The position numbers and the translations under genes were made by a program. This document shows positions 1-7,892 of a DNA stretch of 64,000 nucleotides, one piece after another (the stretch's first letter is position 1; every line of letters starts with the position of its first letter). Location of the stretch: NCBI RefSeq assembly GCF_019710575.1, contig NZ_JAHWFK010000024.1, positions 159,323-223,322 on the forward strand. The letters run 5' to 3'. The notes under the pieces were generated by a model. The model made no database searches, had not been told where the DNA came from, and was given only the letters and a program-made list of their open reading frames with translations. This stretch comes from Paractinoplanes polyasparticus (lineage in GTDB: Bacteria; Actinomycetota; Actinomycetes; Mycobacteriales; Micromonosporaceae).

Positions 1-1056
1 CAGGAAGCGCGCCGGGTCGGTCTCGAGGCGTTCCAGCCAGACCCCGGACGGGGTGATCTTGGCCTGGGCCTGGCGGTCGGCCGAGCACGAGACGGCGATG
101 GCGACCGGGCAGGACGCGCCGTGCCGGGGCAGGCGGATGACTCGTACGTCATGGCAGAAGTAGCGGCCGCCGAACTGGGCGCCGATGCCGAAGTCGCGGG
201 TCAGTTCGAGGACGGCCGCTTCCAGTTCGACGTCGCGGAAGCCGTGGGCCGACATCGTGCCGTGCCGGGGCAGGTTGTCGAGGTACTTCGCGCTGGCCAG
301 CTTGGCGGTCTTCAGAGCGTATTCAGCGCTGGTGCCGCCGATGACCACGGCCAGGTGGTAGGGCGGGCAGGCCGAGGTGCCGATCAGCCGCAGCTTCTCG
401 TCCAGGAACTCCATCATCCGCGCCGGGTTGAGCAGCGCCTTCGTCTCCTGATAGAGGTACGACTTGTTGGCCGAGCCGCCGCCCTTGGCCATGAACAGGA
501 ACTTGTACGCGTCGGGGGCGCCGCCCGGGTCCTCCGCATACAGCTCGATCTGGGCCGGCAGGTTCGAGCCGGTGTTCCGCTCGTCCCACATGGTGAGCGG
601 CGCGAGCTGCGAATACCGCAGGTTGAGCCGGGTGTAGGCCTGGTAGACGCCCTCGGCGATGGCTCGCTCGTCGGTTCCGTCGGTCAGGACGTGCCGCCCG
701 CGCTTGCCCATCACGATCGCGGTGCCCGTGTCCTGACACATGGGCAGCACCCCGCCGGCCGCGATGTTCGCGTTGCGCAGCAGGTCGATCGCGACGAACC
801 GGTCGTTCGGCGACGCCTTGGGGTCGTCGATGATGGCGCGCAGCTGGGCCAGGTGAGCCGGGCGCAGATAGTGCGCGATGTCGTGCATCGCCTCGGCCGT
901 GAGCTGCGTCATGGCGGCCGGCTCGACGGTGAGGAACCGGCGCCCGCCCGGCCCGTGCACGACGTCGACACCCTCGTCCGTGACCAGTCGGTATTCGGTC
1001 AGGTCGTCGCCGATGGGCAACAGCGGCGAGTACGAGAATGCGGCCCCTTTGCTCAT
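1..1056 (-). CDS. Class I fumarate hydratase (iron-sulfur), N-terminal 352 residues, cut by window edge
   Basis: The reading frame is open from an ATG at 1056 to base 1, so the C-terminus lies outside the window. Class I fumarases are oxygen-sensitive [4Fe-4S] enzymes that interconvert fumarate and malate in the TCA cycle. The motif CQDTGTA around Cys107 and further cysteines at about 230 and 324 match the spacing of the three cluster ligands in E. coli FumA/FumB (105, 224, 318). The conserved KGGGSANKS segment is near residue 191. A TAGGCT -10-like hexamer lies 8 nt before the ATG, suggesting leaderless transcription. An unrelated class II fumarase is encoded 12 kb away (13136-14533), so the host has both types. 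Other class I family members such as tartrate dehydratase are possible but less likely for this single-chain form. Confidence 0.93.
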   Translation of the reverse strand, partial: MSKGAAFSYSPLLPIGDDLTEYRLVTDEGVDVVHGPGGRRFLTVEPAAMTQLTAEAMHDIAHYLRPAHLAQLRAIIDDPKASPNDRFVAIDLLRNANIAAGGVLPMCQDTGTAIVMGKRGRHVLTDGTDERAIAEGVYQAYTRLNLRYSQLAPLTMWDERNTGSNLPAQIELYAEDPGGAPDAYKFLFMAKGGGSANKSYLYQETKALLNPARMMEFLDEKLRLIGTSACPPYHLAVVIGGTSAEYALKTAKLASAKYLDNLPRHGTMSAHGFRDVELEAAVLELTRDFGIGAQFGGRYFCHDVRVIRLPRHGASCPVAIAVSCSADRQAQAKITPSGVWLERLETDPARFL

Positions 1057-1059
1057 GAG

Positions 1060-1075
1060 CGGAAAGCCTAGACAA
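1060..1075 (-). promoter_or_regulatory. Leaderless-type -10 element of the class I fumarase gene
   Basis: On the minus strand TAGGCT (1065-1070) fits the actinobacterial TANNNT -10 consensus. It sits 8 nt upstream of the ATG at 1056, the distance expected when transcription starts at or next to the start codon. No Shine-Dalgarno sequence is visible in the gap. No clear -35 was seen. Confidence 0.45.
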
Positions 1076-1126
1076 GCCACCGGGGCATCGGCGAACCACT
1101 CCGCCCCTGCGCGCATACCAGTTCGG

Positions 1127-2431
1127 TCAAGTAAACGGAATATAGGCCATCTCGCGCCCGGCGACGGCGATCAGGCCGCCCGGTCCGACGGCGAAGACCT
1201 CCGCGCCCGTACGAAGATCAGCCAGCACCCGCCCGGTGCCGGGCGCCACGGCCACGACGCGCTCCGGCTTCCGGCTCGTGATCACCGCCGCGTACGGCGT
1301 GATCGCCGCTGCCCCGCCCTCGCCGACCGGCCGTGACCAGGTCGTCCGGCCCCGGCTGAAGCCGTAGCCGCGCAGCGTCCGGCCGTCGGCGCTGCGGATC
1401 ACGGCGTGGTTGTCGTTGACCGCGAGCACAGTCTCGCCCTTGGCTCCGCGCCACAGCAGCCGCCCGTCGTGCGCCGCCAGCAGCTCCTGCCGGCCGGTCG
1501 GGTCGACGCCCAGGATCACGTCCTCGCCGCCCGCCGGGTCGTGTTCCTGCTTGCAATTCGAGCCGTTGTCGGCGGTACGCAGATTGAGCCCTTCGCGCCG
1601 CCAGACCGCCGCCGATGACGGCGGGTCGGTCGCCACCACGCCGTAGTAGCAGGTGCCGTCCTGTGCCGTGCCGGTCACCGTGAGCACCCGTCCGCCGGCG
1701 ATGGCAACGCGCTGATCGGCGCCCGGCTCGGCGACCTGCACGACCTTGCCGGTGGCGGTGTCGATCACGCGGATCTTGCCGTCGTCGGGCAGCCCGATCA
1801 GGCTGGGCATCAGGCGGGGCCGGGCCACATCGTCGTCGACCCGGTCGGCCGTGAGCTGCTTGGTGTCGGGCAGGTCGGGGTTGGCCGCATTGAGCACGAA
1901 CCCGATGCCGCCGGTGTCGACGGTCCAGAGAGGCTTGGCGCCGCGCGGGGCCCACGAGGTCAATCGGCAGTCACCACCCCCGGCGCAGTGCAGGTCGAGC
2001 AGCGCGTCGCGGTAGGTCCAGACCGCGGTGGCCTCGGTGTCGGCCCGCAGCACGGCGCCGCTGCGCGGGTCGAGCACCTGGTAGCCCTTGGTCAGCAGCC
2101 GGCCGGTGGCGACCACCGCGTCGTTGCCGCTGCCCGAGATCGAGGCCCAGTCGGCGTCGCTGTCCCAGAGCTTGATCCCGGCGGTGATCCCGTACGCCTC
2201 GATCGACGTCCGGTATTCAACGACGACCGCGTCGCCGACCACCGCGACGCTCTGCGGGCTGCCGCCGATGCGCTGCTGCCACCGGGCCGCCCCGCCGGCG
2301 ATCGGCTCGCTCGTGTTGACCCAGGCCCAGACCTGTGGCCAGGGATTCCACACGCCGGTGGTGGCCAGCACGATCACGATCACGATCGCGACCAGCGCGT
2401 ACCCCTTCCAGGGGCTGCCACCCGACGCCAT
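1127..2431 (-). CDS. Membrane-anchored PQQ-like beta-propeller protein
   Basis: 434 residues from the ATG at 2431. The frame stays open upstream to 2629, but that extension is Cys/Pro-rich and does not resemble a protein start. Residues about 8-30 (YALVAIVIVIVLATTGVW) form one membrane anchor, and the rest should be outside the membrane. The body contains repeated short beta-blade patterns such as LWDSDADW, VLDPRSGAVL and VIDTATGKVV, typical of PQQ-binding-like (BamB-type) beta-propellers; there is no enzymatic signature. It is convergent with nothing and divergent from hppD, with a 207-nt gap between them. Its role is unknown; such proteins usually act as scaffolds or sensors on the cell surface. 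Confidence 0.72.
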   Translation of the reverse strand: MASGGSPWKGYALVAIVIVIVLATTGVWNPWPQVWAWVNTSEPIAGGAARWQQRIGGSPQSVAVVGDAVVVEYRTSIEAYGITAGIKLWDSDADWASISGSGNDAVVATGRLLTKGYQVLDPRSGAVLRADTEATAVWTYRDALLDLHCAGGGDCRLTSWAPRGAKPLWTVDTGGIGFVLNAANPDLPDTKQLTADRVDDDVARPRLMPSLIGLPDDGKIRVIDTATGKVVQVAEPGADQRVAIAGGRVLTVTGTAQDGTCYYGVVATDPPSSAAVWRREGLNLRTADNGSNCKQEHDPAGGEDVILGVDPTGRQELLAAHDGRLLWRGAKGETVLAVNDNHAVIRSADGRTLRGYGFSRGRTTWSRPVGEGGAAAITPYAAVITSRKPERVVAVAPGTGRVLADLRTGAEVFAVGPGGLIAVAGREMAYIPFT

Positions 2432-2531
2432 GCGCGACACGCTAGCCAGGTCAATCACCCGGACGAAGGATCTTGATTTGCCCGTGTCGATGGTATTTGC
2501 CGGATATAGCGGCCATGGCCGGTCGGGGATT

Positions 2532-2544
2532 GTGCAAGTTGCAC
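2532..2544. promoter_or_regulatory. Perfect 13-bp palindrome in the hppD upstream region
   Basis: GTGCAA-G-TTGCAC is a perfect inverted repeat about 95 bp before hppD, in the gap between hppD and the divergent propeller gene. Its size and symmetry suit an operator for a dimeric regulator. Tyrosine-catabolism genes in actinomycetes are often under Lrp/AsnC-type control, but no such regulator is encoded nearby, so the binding protein is unknown. Confidence 0.35.
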
Positions 2545-2638
2545 CGGGCGAACCATCCGGCCCGGGCCCGACCGGGCAGGCTGCGCAGTTGCGCGAGCAC
2601 ATGTTGAATCGGGCCATGACCTGCGACAACCTCGGTCA

Positions 2639-3793
2639 ATGACGCAGACGATGGCACAGGGGACCCGCACCGACGACGTCTTTCCGGTCAAGGGCGTCGA
2701 CCACCTGAAGTTCCTCGTGGGCAACGCCAAGCAGGCGGCCCACTACTACTCCACCGCCTTCGGCATGACCTGCGTGGCGTACCGCGGGCCCGAACAGGGC
2801 TACCGCGACCACGCCGAATACGTTCTGGTCAGCGGGGGCGCCCGCTTCGTGCTGACCGGCGCGGTGCACGCGGGTGCGCCCGGGGCCGACCACGTGACCC
2901 GGCACGGCGACGGGATCCAGGACATCGCGCTCGAGGTGCCCGACGTCGACAAGGCGTACGCCCACGCGATCGCGGCCGGCGCCCGCGGCGTGACCGAACC
3001 GCACGATCTGAAGGACGAGCACGGCACCGTGCGGATCGCGGCCATCGCGACGTACGGGGACACCGTGCACTCCCTGGTCGACCGGTCCGGCTACGACGGG
3101 CCGTTCCTGCCCGGCTTCGTCACCCGCGCGCCGATCGTCGACCGGCAGCCCGCGATCAACGCCGGCCTCCAGCCCAAGCGCTTCTTCCAGGCCGTCGACC
3201 ACGTGGTCGGCAACGTCGAACTGGGCCGCATGGACGAGTGGGTCGAGTTCTACGGCCGGGTCATGGGCTTCACCAACATGGCCGAGTTCATCGGCGACGA
3301 CATCGCCACCGACTACTCGGCGCTGATGTCCAAGGTCGTGGCGGACGGCACCCGCAAGGTCAAGTTCCCGCTCAACGAGCCGGCCGTCTCGCAGCGCAAG
3401 TCGCAGATCGACGAGTACCTCGACTTCTACGACGGCCCGGGCGCCCAGCACATCGCCGTGGCCACCAACGACATCATCGCCAGCGTGGACGCCATGCGCG
3501 CGGCCGGCGTCCAGTTCCTCGACACTCCCGACTCGTACTACGACGACCCCGAGCTGCGCGCCCGGATCGGCCAGGTGCGGGTGCCGATCGAGGAGCTCAA
3601 GGCCCGCAAGATCCTGGTCGACCGGGACGAGGACGGCTACCTGCTGCAGATCTTCACCTCGCCCGTGCAGGACCGGCCGACGGTGTTCTTCGAGCTGATC
3701 GAGCGGCACGGGTCGCTCGGTTTCGGCAAGGGCAACTTCAAGGCCCTGTTCGAGGCGATCGAGCGGGAGCAGGAGCTCCGCGGCAATCTGTGA
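2639..3793 (+). CDS. hppD: 4-hydroxyphenylpyruvate dioxygenase
   Basis: 384 residues, the normal bacterial length. It converts 4-hydroxyphenylpyruvate to homogentisate in tyrosine catabolism with Fe(II) and O2. Two VOC/glyoxalase-like halves are visible: residues about 15-150 (VDHLKFLVGNAKQAAHYY) and 180-375. Candidate iron ligands sit where expected: His188 (QAVDHVVGN), His271 (GAQHIAVATND) and Glu352 (VFFELIER). The C-terminal GFGKGNFKALFEAIE is a family hallmark. It is followed by two RDD membrane proteins and an aminotransferase that could supply the keto acid substrate. A start at the second ATG (2651) is possible. Confidence 0.96.
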   Translation: MTQTMAQGTRTDDVFPVKGVDHLKFLVGNAKQAAHYYSTAFGMTCVAYRGPEQGYRDHAEYVLVSGGARFVLTGAVHAGAPGADHVTRHGDGIQDIALEVPDVDKAYAHAIAAGARGVTEPHDLKDEHGTVRIAAIATYGDTVHSLVDRSGYDGPFLPGFVTRAPIVDRQPAINAGLQPKRFFQAVDHVVGNVELGRMDEWVEFYGRVMGFTNMAEFIGDDIATDYSALMSKVVADGTRKVKFPLNEPAVSQRKSQIDEYLDFYDGPGAQHIAVATNDIIASVDAMRAAGVQFLDTPDSYYDDPELRARIGQVRVPIEELKARKILVDRDEDGYLLQIFTSPVQDRPTVFFELIERHGSLGFGKGNFKALFEAIEREQELRGNL

Positions 3794-3803
3794 CACTGTT
3801 CGC

Positions 3804-4397
3804 GTGAACCAGCCACCTGGGTACGGGCCGCCGCCGGGCTATCCGGCGGGGCCCGGCTATCTGCCGCCCCCGCCGCCGCTCCTGAGTCCGGCCGGCGTTC
3901 CCCTCGCCGACTTCGCTCAGCGCCTGCTGGCGTACATGATCGACGTCGGGCTGCTCCTGGTGGTGAGCATCGTGCTGTTCCTCCCCGCCTTCCTGGTCTT
4001 CATCAACCAGCTCGACGCCACCGATCCCGCGTCGTACGGCCCCGAGGCCGGGTTCGGCGAGGTGTTCAACGACTTCTTCCTGCCGGTGCTGCTGTTCGAG
4101 CTGGGCTTCCTGGTGGTCTCGCTGCTGCTCTACTACCTGTACGTGGTGGAGTACATGCACCGGAGCGGGCAGACCCTGGGCAAGAAGGCCATGAAGATCC
4201 GCGTGGTGCCGCTCGACCCGAACCGCACGCTCACCCGGGGCATCGCCGCCAAGCGTTATTTCATCGAGTACATCGCCGGGATGTTCGTGCCGGCCTTCAG
4301 CTGGATCGACGGATTGTGGCAACTGTGGGACAAGCCGTACCAGCAGACCCTGCACGACAAGTTCGCCCAGACGGTGGTCGTTAAGGTTTCTCCATGA
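3804..4397 (+). CDS. RDD family membrane protein
   Basis: 197 residues from a GTG 10 nt after hppD. Residues 1-30 are Pro/Gly/Tyr-rich and probably cytoplasmic. The RDD core follows: AQRLLAYMIDVGLLLVV with the Arg and Asp that name the family, a long hydrophobic stretch to about residue 70, and a second one ending in YMHRSGQTLGKKAMKIRV, the usual RDD signature. About four membrane segments are predicted. RDD proteins are poorly understood; some are proposed Na+ or solute transporters. The stop overlaps the next RDD gene by 4 bp (ATGA), so the two are co-translated and may form a complex. Confidence 0.88.
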   Translation: MNQPPGYGPPPGYPAGPGYLPPPPPLLSPAGVPLADFAQRLLAYMIDVGLLLVVSIVLFLPAFLVFINQLDATDPASYGPEAGFGEVFNDFFLPVLLFELGFLVVSLLLYYLYVVEYMHRSGQTLGKKAMKIRVVPLDPNRTLTRGIAAKRYFIEYIAGMFVPAFSWIDGLWQLWDKPYQQTLHDKFAQTVVVKVSP

Positions 4398-5506
4398 GCT
4401 CGCTGCCCGCCGGTTGGTACAAAGACCCCGCCGAGCCCGATACCCAGCGTTACTGGGACGGGGAAGGATGGCTGGGCAAGGCCATCCCAGCCGACGCGGT
4501 CCCGCCCGAAGGGCCGCCCCCGGTCGAGGAGGAGCCGCCGCCGGCCGCCCCGGCATCGGAAACTCCGACGTCGGGGATTCAGGCCACCCCGCCCGCGTCG
4601 ACAACCCCCCAGTCCCCGCCGCCCGGTTGGGGCCCGCAGCCGCCGCCTCCGCCGGGCTGGCAGCCTCCCCCCGGCTGGCAGCCGCCACCGGCGTGGCAGC
4701 CCCCGCCCGGCGCGCAGCCTCCCCCGGGTTGGCAGGCGCCGCCCGGCGCGCAGCCTCCCCCGGGTTGGCAGGCGCCGCCCGGCTCGCAACTGCCGCCAGG
4801 TTCACAGCCGCCGCCCGGTTGGCAGCCGCCTCCGGGGTGGCAGCCGCCGCCCGGCTGGCAGCAGATGCCGCCCGGCATGCGCGCGGGCATGTACCCGCCG
4901 ATCCAGGCCCGCCCGCACGGGTTCGCGCTGGCCGGGCTGGGTCCGCGGCTGCTCGCCCGGCTCATCGACATCCTCGCGGTGCTGCTGCTCAACATCGTGA
5001 TCAACGGCTGGTTCGCGTACCAGTGGGCCCGCGAGTTCGTGCCGATGTACCGGGCCACCATCGACGAGATGGCCAACGGCGGCAGCGCGTGGGACGTGCA
5101 GGCCTCGGGCCGCATGGACGGTCTGCTCTGGGCCATGCTGATCATCGCCACCCTGCTCTGGCTGGCCTATGAGGCCCCGGCGATCGGCAGCAGCGGCCAG
5201 ACGCTGGGTAAACGCCTCATGCGCATCAAGGTCGTCGCCGTCGAGGACACCAAGCCACTCGGCTTCGGCCGCGCGTTCGGCCGCTGGGCCCGCCTGGGCC
5301 TGTGGACCCCGGCCTGGGGCTGCGCCGGGATCGGCTTCGTGCTGCAGCTCATCGATTGCGTGTCGCCGGTCTTCGACCAGCAGTTGCGCCAGGCTTTCCA
5401 CGACAAGACGGCGCGCACGGTCGTGGTCGCGCTGCCGCCCGACGACCGCCGGCCCGTCGACGCCACCACCAGCGGCGGCGGAAACGGCACCTCCCATCAG
5501 GGATGA
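4394..5506 (+). CDS. DUF2510-RDD membrane protein with long proline-rich repeat
   Basis: 370 residues. Order: an N-terminal DUF2510 module (LPAGWYKDP...RYWDGEGW, residues 3-27), a proline-rich linker of about 60-165 built from repeated PPPGWQ or PPPGAQ units, then an RDD core with ARLIDILAVLLLN, hydrophobic segments near 190-210 and 235-260, and SGQTLGKRLMRIKV. DUF2510 is a WW-like domain common in actinobacterial membrane proteins. The repeat is encoded by near-identical DNA units (about 4620-4870), so its length may vary between strains. It is translationally coupled to the upstream RDD gene and followed by the aminotransferase after 39 nt. Confidence 0.87.
   Translation: MSSLPAGWYKDPAEPDTQRYWDGEGWLGKAIPADAVPPEGPPPVEEEPPPAAPASETPTSGIQATPPASTTPQSPPPGWGPQPPPPPGWQPPPGWQPPPAWQPPPGAQPPPGWQAPPGAQPPPGWQAPPGSQLPPGSQPPPGWQPPPGWQPPPGWQQMPPGMRAGMYPPIQARPHGFALAGLGPRLLARLIDILAVLLLNIVINGWFAYQWAREFVPMYRATIDEMANGGSAWDVQASGRMDGLLWAMLIIATLLWLAYEAPAIGSSGQTLGKRLMRIKVVAVEDTKPLGFGRAFGRWARLGLWTPAWGCAGIGFVLQLIDCVSPVFDQQLRQAFHDKTARTVVVALPPDDRRPVDATTSGGGNGTSHQG
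4625..4866 (+). repeat. In-frame tandem repeat encoding PPPGWQ/PPPGAQ units
   Basis: Imperfect 18-bp-based units (cccccgggttggcag and variants) repeat through the linker of the RDD gene. One 45-bp block, beginning gcgcagcctcccccgggttg, occurs twice in direct succession around 4710-4790. The repeats keep frame and encode Pro-Pro-Pro-Gly-Trp/Ala-Gln. Confidence 0.8.
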
Positions 5507-5545
5507 CTTACACACCGCCCGCCAACCGGACCGAAGGCTGATGCC

Positions 5546-6628
5546 ATGACCCGCCTCACCCGCGCCGACCTCGACGGCCTGCCCGCCTATGTGCCCGGCC
5601 GCAGCCTGGCCGACCTGACCCGCGAGCTCGGCATCGCCGAGGCGATCAAGCTGGCCAGCAACGAGGTGCCGTACGGCCCGCTGCCCGGCGTGGTCGAGGC
5701 GGTCACCGACGCCATGCTGCACTCGCACCGCTACCCCGACATGGGCGCGACGGCCCTGCGGGACGCGCTGGCCGAGCGGCTCGGGGTCGCCACCGAGCGC
5801 ATCGTGACCGGCTGCGGGTCGGTGGCGCTGGCCGAGATCCTGGTCAAGGCGACCTGCCTGCCGGGCGACGAGATCGTCTACTCGTGGCGCTCGTTCGAGG
5901 CCTACCCGATCATCTCGGCCGGGGTGGGCGCGACCAGCGTGCGGGTGCCGAACACGGACGGCCACGGGCACGACCTCGACGCGATGGCCGGCGCGATCAC
6001 CGACCGGACCCGGCTGGTGATCGTCTGCAACCCCAACAACCCCACCGGCACGAGCGTCCGCAAGGCCGAGCTCGACCGGTTCCTCGCCTCGGTGCCCTCC
6101 GACGTGCTTGTCGTGCTCGACGAGGCGTACCGCGAACTGGTGACCGACCCCGAGGTGCCGGACGGGCTGGAGACGTACGGCGACCGGCCCAACGTTCTCG
6201 TGCTGCGCACCATGAGCAAGGCGTGGGGCCTGGCCGGCCTGCGGATGGGTTACCTGGTGGCCCAGCCCGAGGTGGCGGCGGCCATCCGCAAGGTGCTCAC
6301 CCCGTTCTCGACCAGCCTGGTCGCGCAGGCCGCGGCGATCGCCGCGCTGGCCCAGGAGCAGGAGGTCCGCCGCCGTTGCGCCCTGGTCGTGGCCGAGCGT
6401 GACCGGGTGACCGAGGCGCTGCGGTCGATGGGCGCGGACGTGCCGTCCAGTCAGGCCAACTTCGTGTGGCTGCCGCTGGGCGACGGCGCGATCGCGTTCG
6501 GCCAGGTCTGCGAGTCGCGCGGAGTCATCGTCCGGCCGTTCCAGGGCGACGGCGTCCGCGTCACGATCGGCACGGCTGAGGAAAATGACGCCTTCCTCGC
6601 GGCGGCGGAAGTGGCCCTGAAGAGCTAA
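5546..6628 (+). CDS. Histidinol-phosphate/aromatic aminotransferase family protein
   Basis: 360 residues, PLP fold type I. Seen: substrate-arm KLASNEVPYGP, NPNNPTGT (residues 163-170), DEAYRELV, and the PLP lysine in TMSKAWGLAGLRMGY (about Lys225). The family includes HisC (histidine synthesis) and Pat (phenylalanine/tyrosine aminotransferase). Position downstream of hppD suggests it may deaminate tyrosine to 4-hydroxyphenylpyruvate, but sequence alone cannot separate HisC2 from Pat. It is convergent with the MFS gene; the stop codons overlap by 3 bp. Confidence 0.9.
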   Translation: MTRLTRADLDGLPAYVPGRSLADLTRELGIAEAIKLASNEVPYGPLPGVVEAVTDAMLHSHRYPDMGATALRDALAERLGVATERIVTGCGSVALAEILVKATCLPGDEIVYSWRSFEAYPIISAGVGATSVRVPNTDGHGHDLDAMAGAITDRTRLVIVCNPNNPTGTSVRKAELDRFLASVPSDVLVVLDEAYRELVTDPEVPDGLETYGDRPNVLVLRTMSKAWGLAGLRMGYLVAQPEVAAAIRKVLTPFSTSLVAQAAAIAALAQEQEVRRRCALVVAERDRVTEALRSMGADVPSSQANFVWLPLGDGAIAFGQVCESRGVIVRPFQGDGVRVTIGTAEENDAFLAAAEVALKS

Positions 6629-7842
6629 CCGATCAGTTGCGCCTCGGTCCGGTGGTGGTCCTCCTCGCTCAGCCGAGCGGGGAAGGTCCGCCGGCCGACG
6701 GTCACGATGACCGCGATCGCAACGACCGCGAAGCCGGCCGTGACCAGGGGCAGGACGCCCAGGTGGCCGGTGCGCATCATCCGCTCGCCGAGGAAGGCTC
6801 CGCCGCCGATCCCGATCTGGAAGGCGACCACGTAGAGGGCCGAGGCCGCGTCCCGGGCCCGCGGCGCGATGCGCAGCGGGGCCGCAGCGAGCAGCACGGG
6901 GATGGCGGTGAAGGCGCCGCCCCACAACAGGGTCACGATCACGGTTGGCGCCAGGCCCAGCACCGGAGCGAGCAGCGCGACCGAGACGGCCAGCACGGCG
7001 AGCAGGCCGACGAGCATCGTGCCCGGCCGCCGGTCGACGAAGCGGCCCACCGCGTAGTTGGTGATCAGCCCGACAAAGCCGTACCCGAGCAGGAGCACAC
7101 TCAGCCCGGCGCCCTCGAGCCCGGCGTCGCGCCGCACGAGGGGGGCGATGTACGTGTACGCCGAGAAGTGGCCGATCACCAGTACGGCAGTGATCAGGCA
7201 GAGCAGCAGCACCTGCCGGTCCCGGCCGAGGGCGATCGCGGCGCGCAGTTGAGCCACCGGGCGCACGTTCAGGTCGTGCGGCCGCGGCGGCAGCTTGGGC
7301 AGCACCCTCATCAGCCCGATCACGCAGATCGCCCCGCCGGCGACCATCGCGCCCAGCGCCGTCCGCCAGCCCAGCCACTGACCCAGCGCGGTGCCGAGCG
7401 GAACACCCAGCACGATCGCGAGCGAGTTGCCGACGAAGACCAGCGCGGTAGCCCTCCCGGCCTGCCCCGGCGGCGCCAGCCGGGCGGTGACCGGCCCGAT
7501 CACCGACCAGAAGACGCCGTGGGCCAGCGCGCAGATCAGCCGGGCCAGCACCAGCACCAGAAAGGTCGGCGCGAAGGTGGCCGCCGCCTGCGACACCACG
7601 AAGATCGCCATCGTGATCGCCAGCAGCAGGTGGCGCGGCACCCGCATGGTCAGCGCGGTCAGCGGGATGGTGCTCACCGCGGCCACCACGGCGTAGCTGG
7701 TCAGCAGCAGGCCGACGTCGGATTCAGCCACGTCGAGCCCCACCGCGATCTCGGGCAGCAGCCCCACCGGAATGGTCTCCGCGGTCACGTAGAAGAACGA
7801 GGAGGCGCCGAGAACGGCCAGGGCCGGGCGGTTCAGTGTCAC
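6625..7842 (-). CDS. MFS drug/sugar exporter (DHA1 family)
   Basis: 405 residues from the GTG at 7842; an upstream ATG at 7872 is in frame but overlaps the putative operator. About 12 hydrophobic segments are visible, with the first-half signature RLICALAHGVFWSVIGPVTARL (motif B-like) and VGLLLTSYAVVAAV near the N-terminus. It resembles the AraJ/YdhP type of sugar or drug efflux pumps. The gene is divergent from a ROK repressor 50 bp away, a standard arrangement in which the ROK protein controls the exporter. The substrate is unknown. Confidence 0.88.
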   Translation of the reverse strand: MTLNRPALAVLGASSFFYVTAETIPVGLLPEIAVGLDVAESDVGLLLTSYAVVAAVSTIPLTALTMRVPRHLLLAITMAIFVVSQAAATFAPTFLVLVLARLICALAHGVFWSVIGPVTARLAPPGQAGRATALVFVGNSLAIVLGVPLGTALGQWLGWRTALGAMVAGGAICVIGLMRVLPKLPPRPHDLNVRPVAQLRAAIALGRDRQVLLLCLITAVLVIGHFSAYTYIAPLVRRDAGLEGAGLSVLLLGYGFVGLITNYAVGRFVDRRPGTMLVGLLAVLAVSVALLAPVLGLAPTVIVTLLWGGAFTAIPVLLAAAPLRIAPRARDAASALYVVAFQIGIGGGAFLGERMMRTGHLGVLPLVTAGFAVVAIAVIVTVGRRTFPARLSEEDHHRTEAQLIG

Positions 7843-7855
7843 CTTCGCAGAATAA

Positions 7856-7870
7856 GCTCTGATCCAGAGC
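7856..7870. promoter_or_regulatory. Inverted repeat between MFS and ROK genes, probable operator
   Basis: GCTCTG-ATC-CAGAGC is a perfect 6-bp inverted repeat with a 3-nt centre in the 50-bp divergent gap. It lies where it could block both promoters. The ROK protein encoded next to it is the obvious candidate ligand. Confidence 0.45.
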
Positions 7871-7892
7871 AAAAGAAGAGGAGCGACCGACT

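Noticed and set aside
4802..7378. 858-residue open frame on the minus strand
   Set aside because: It lies opposite the second RDD gene, the aminotransferase and the MFS gene, is Arg/Gly/Ala-rich without domains, and is a GC shadow.
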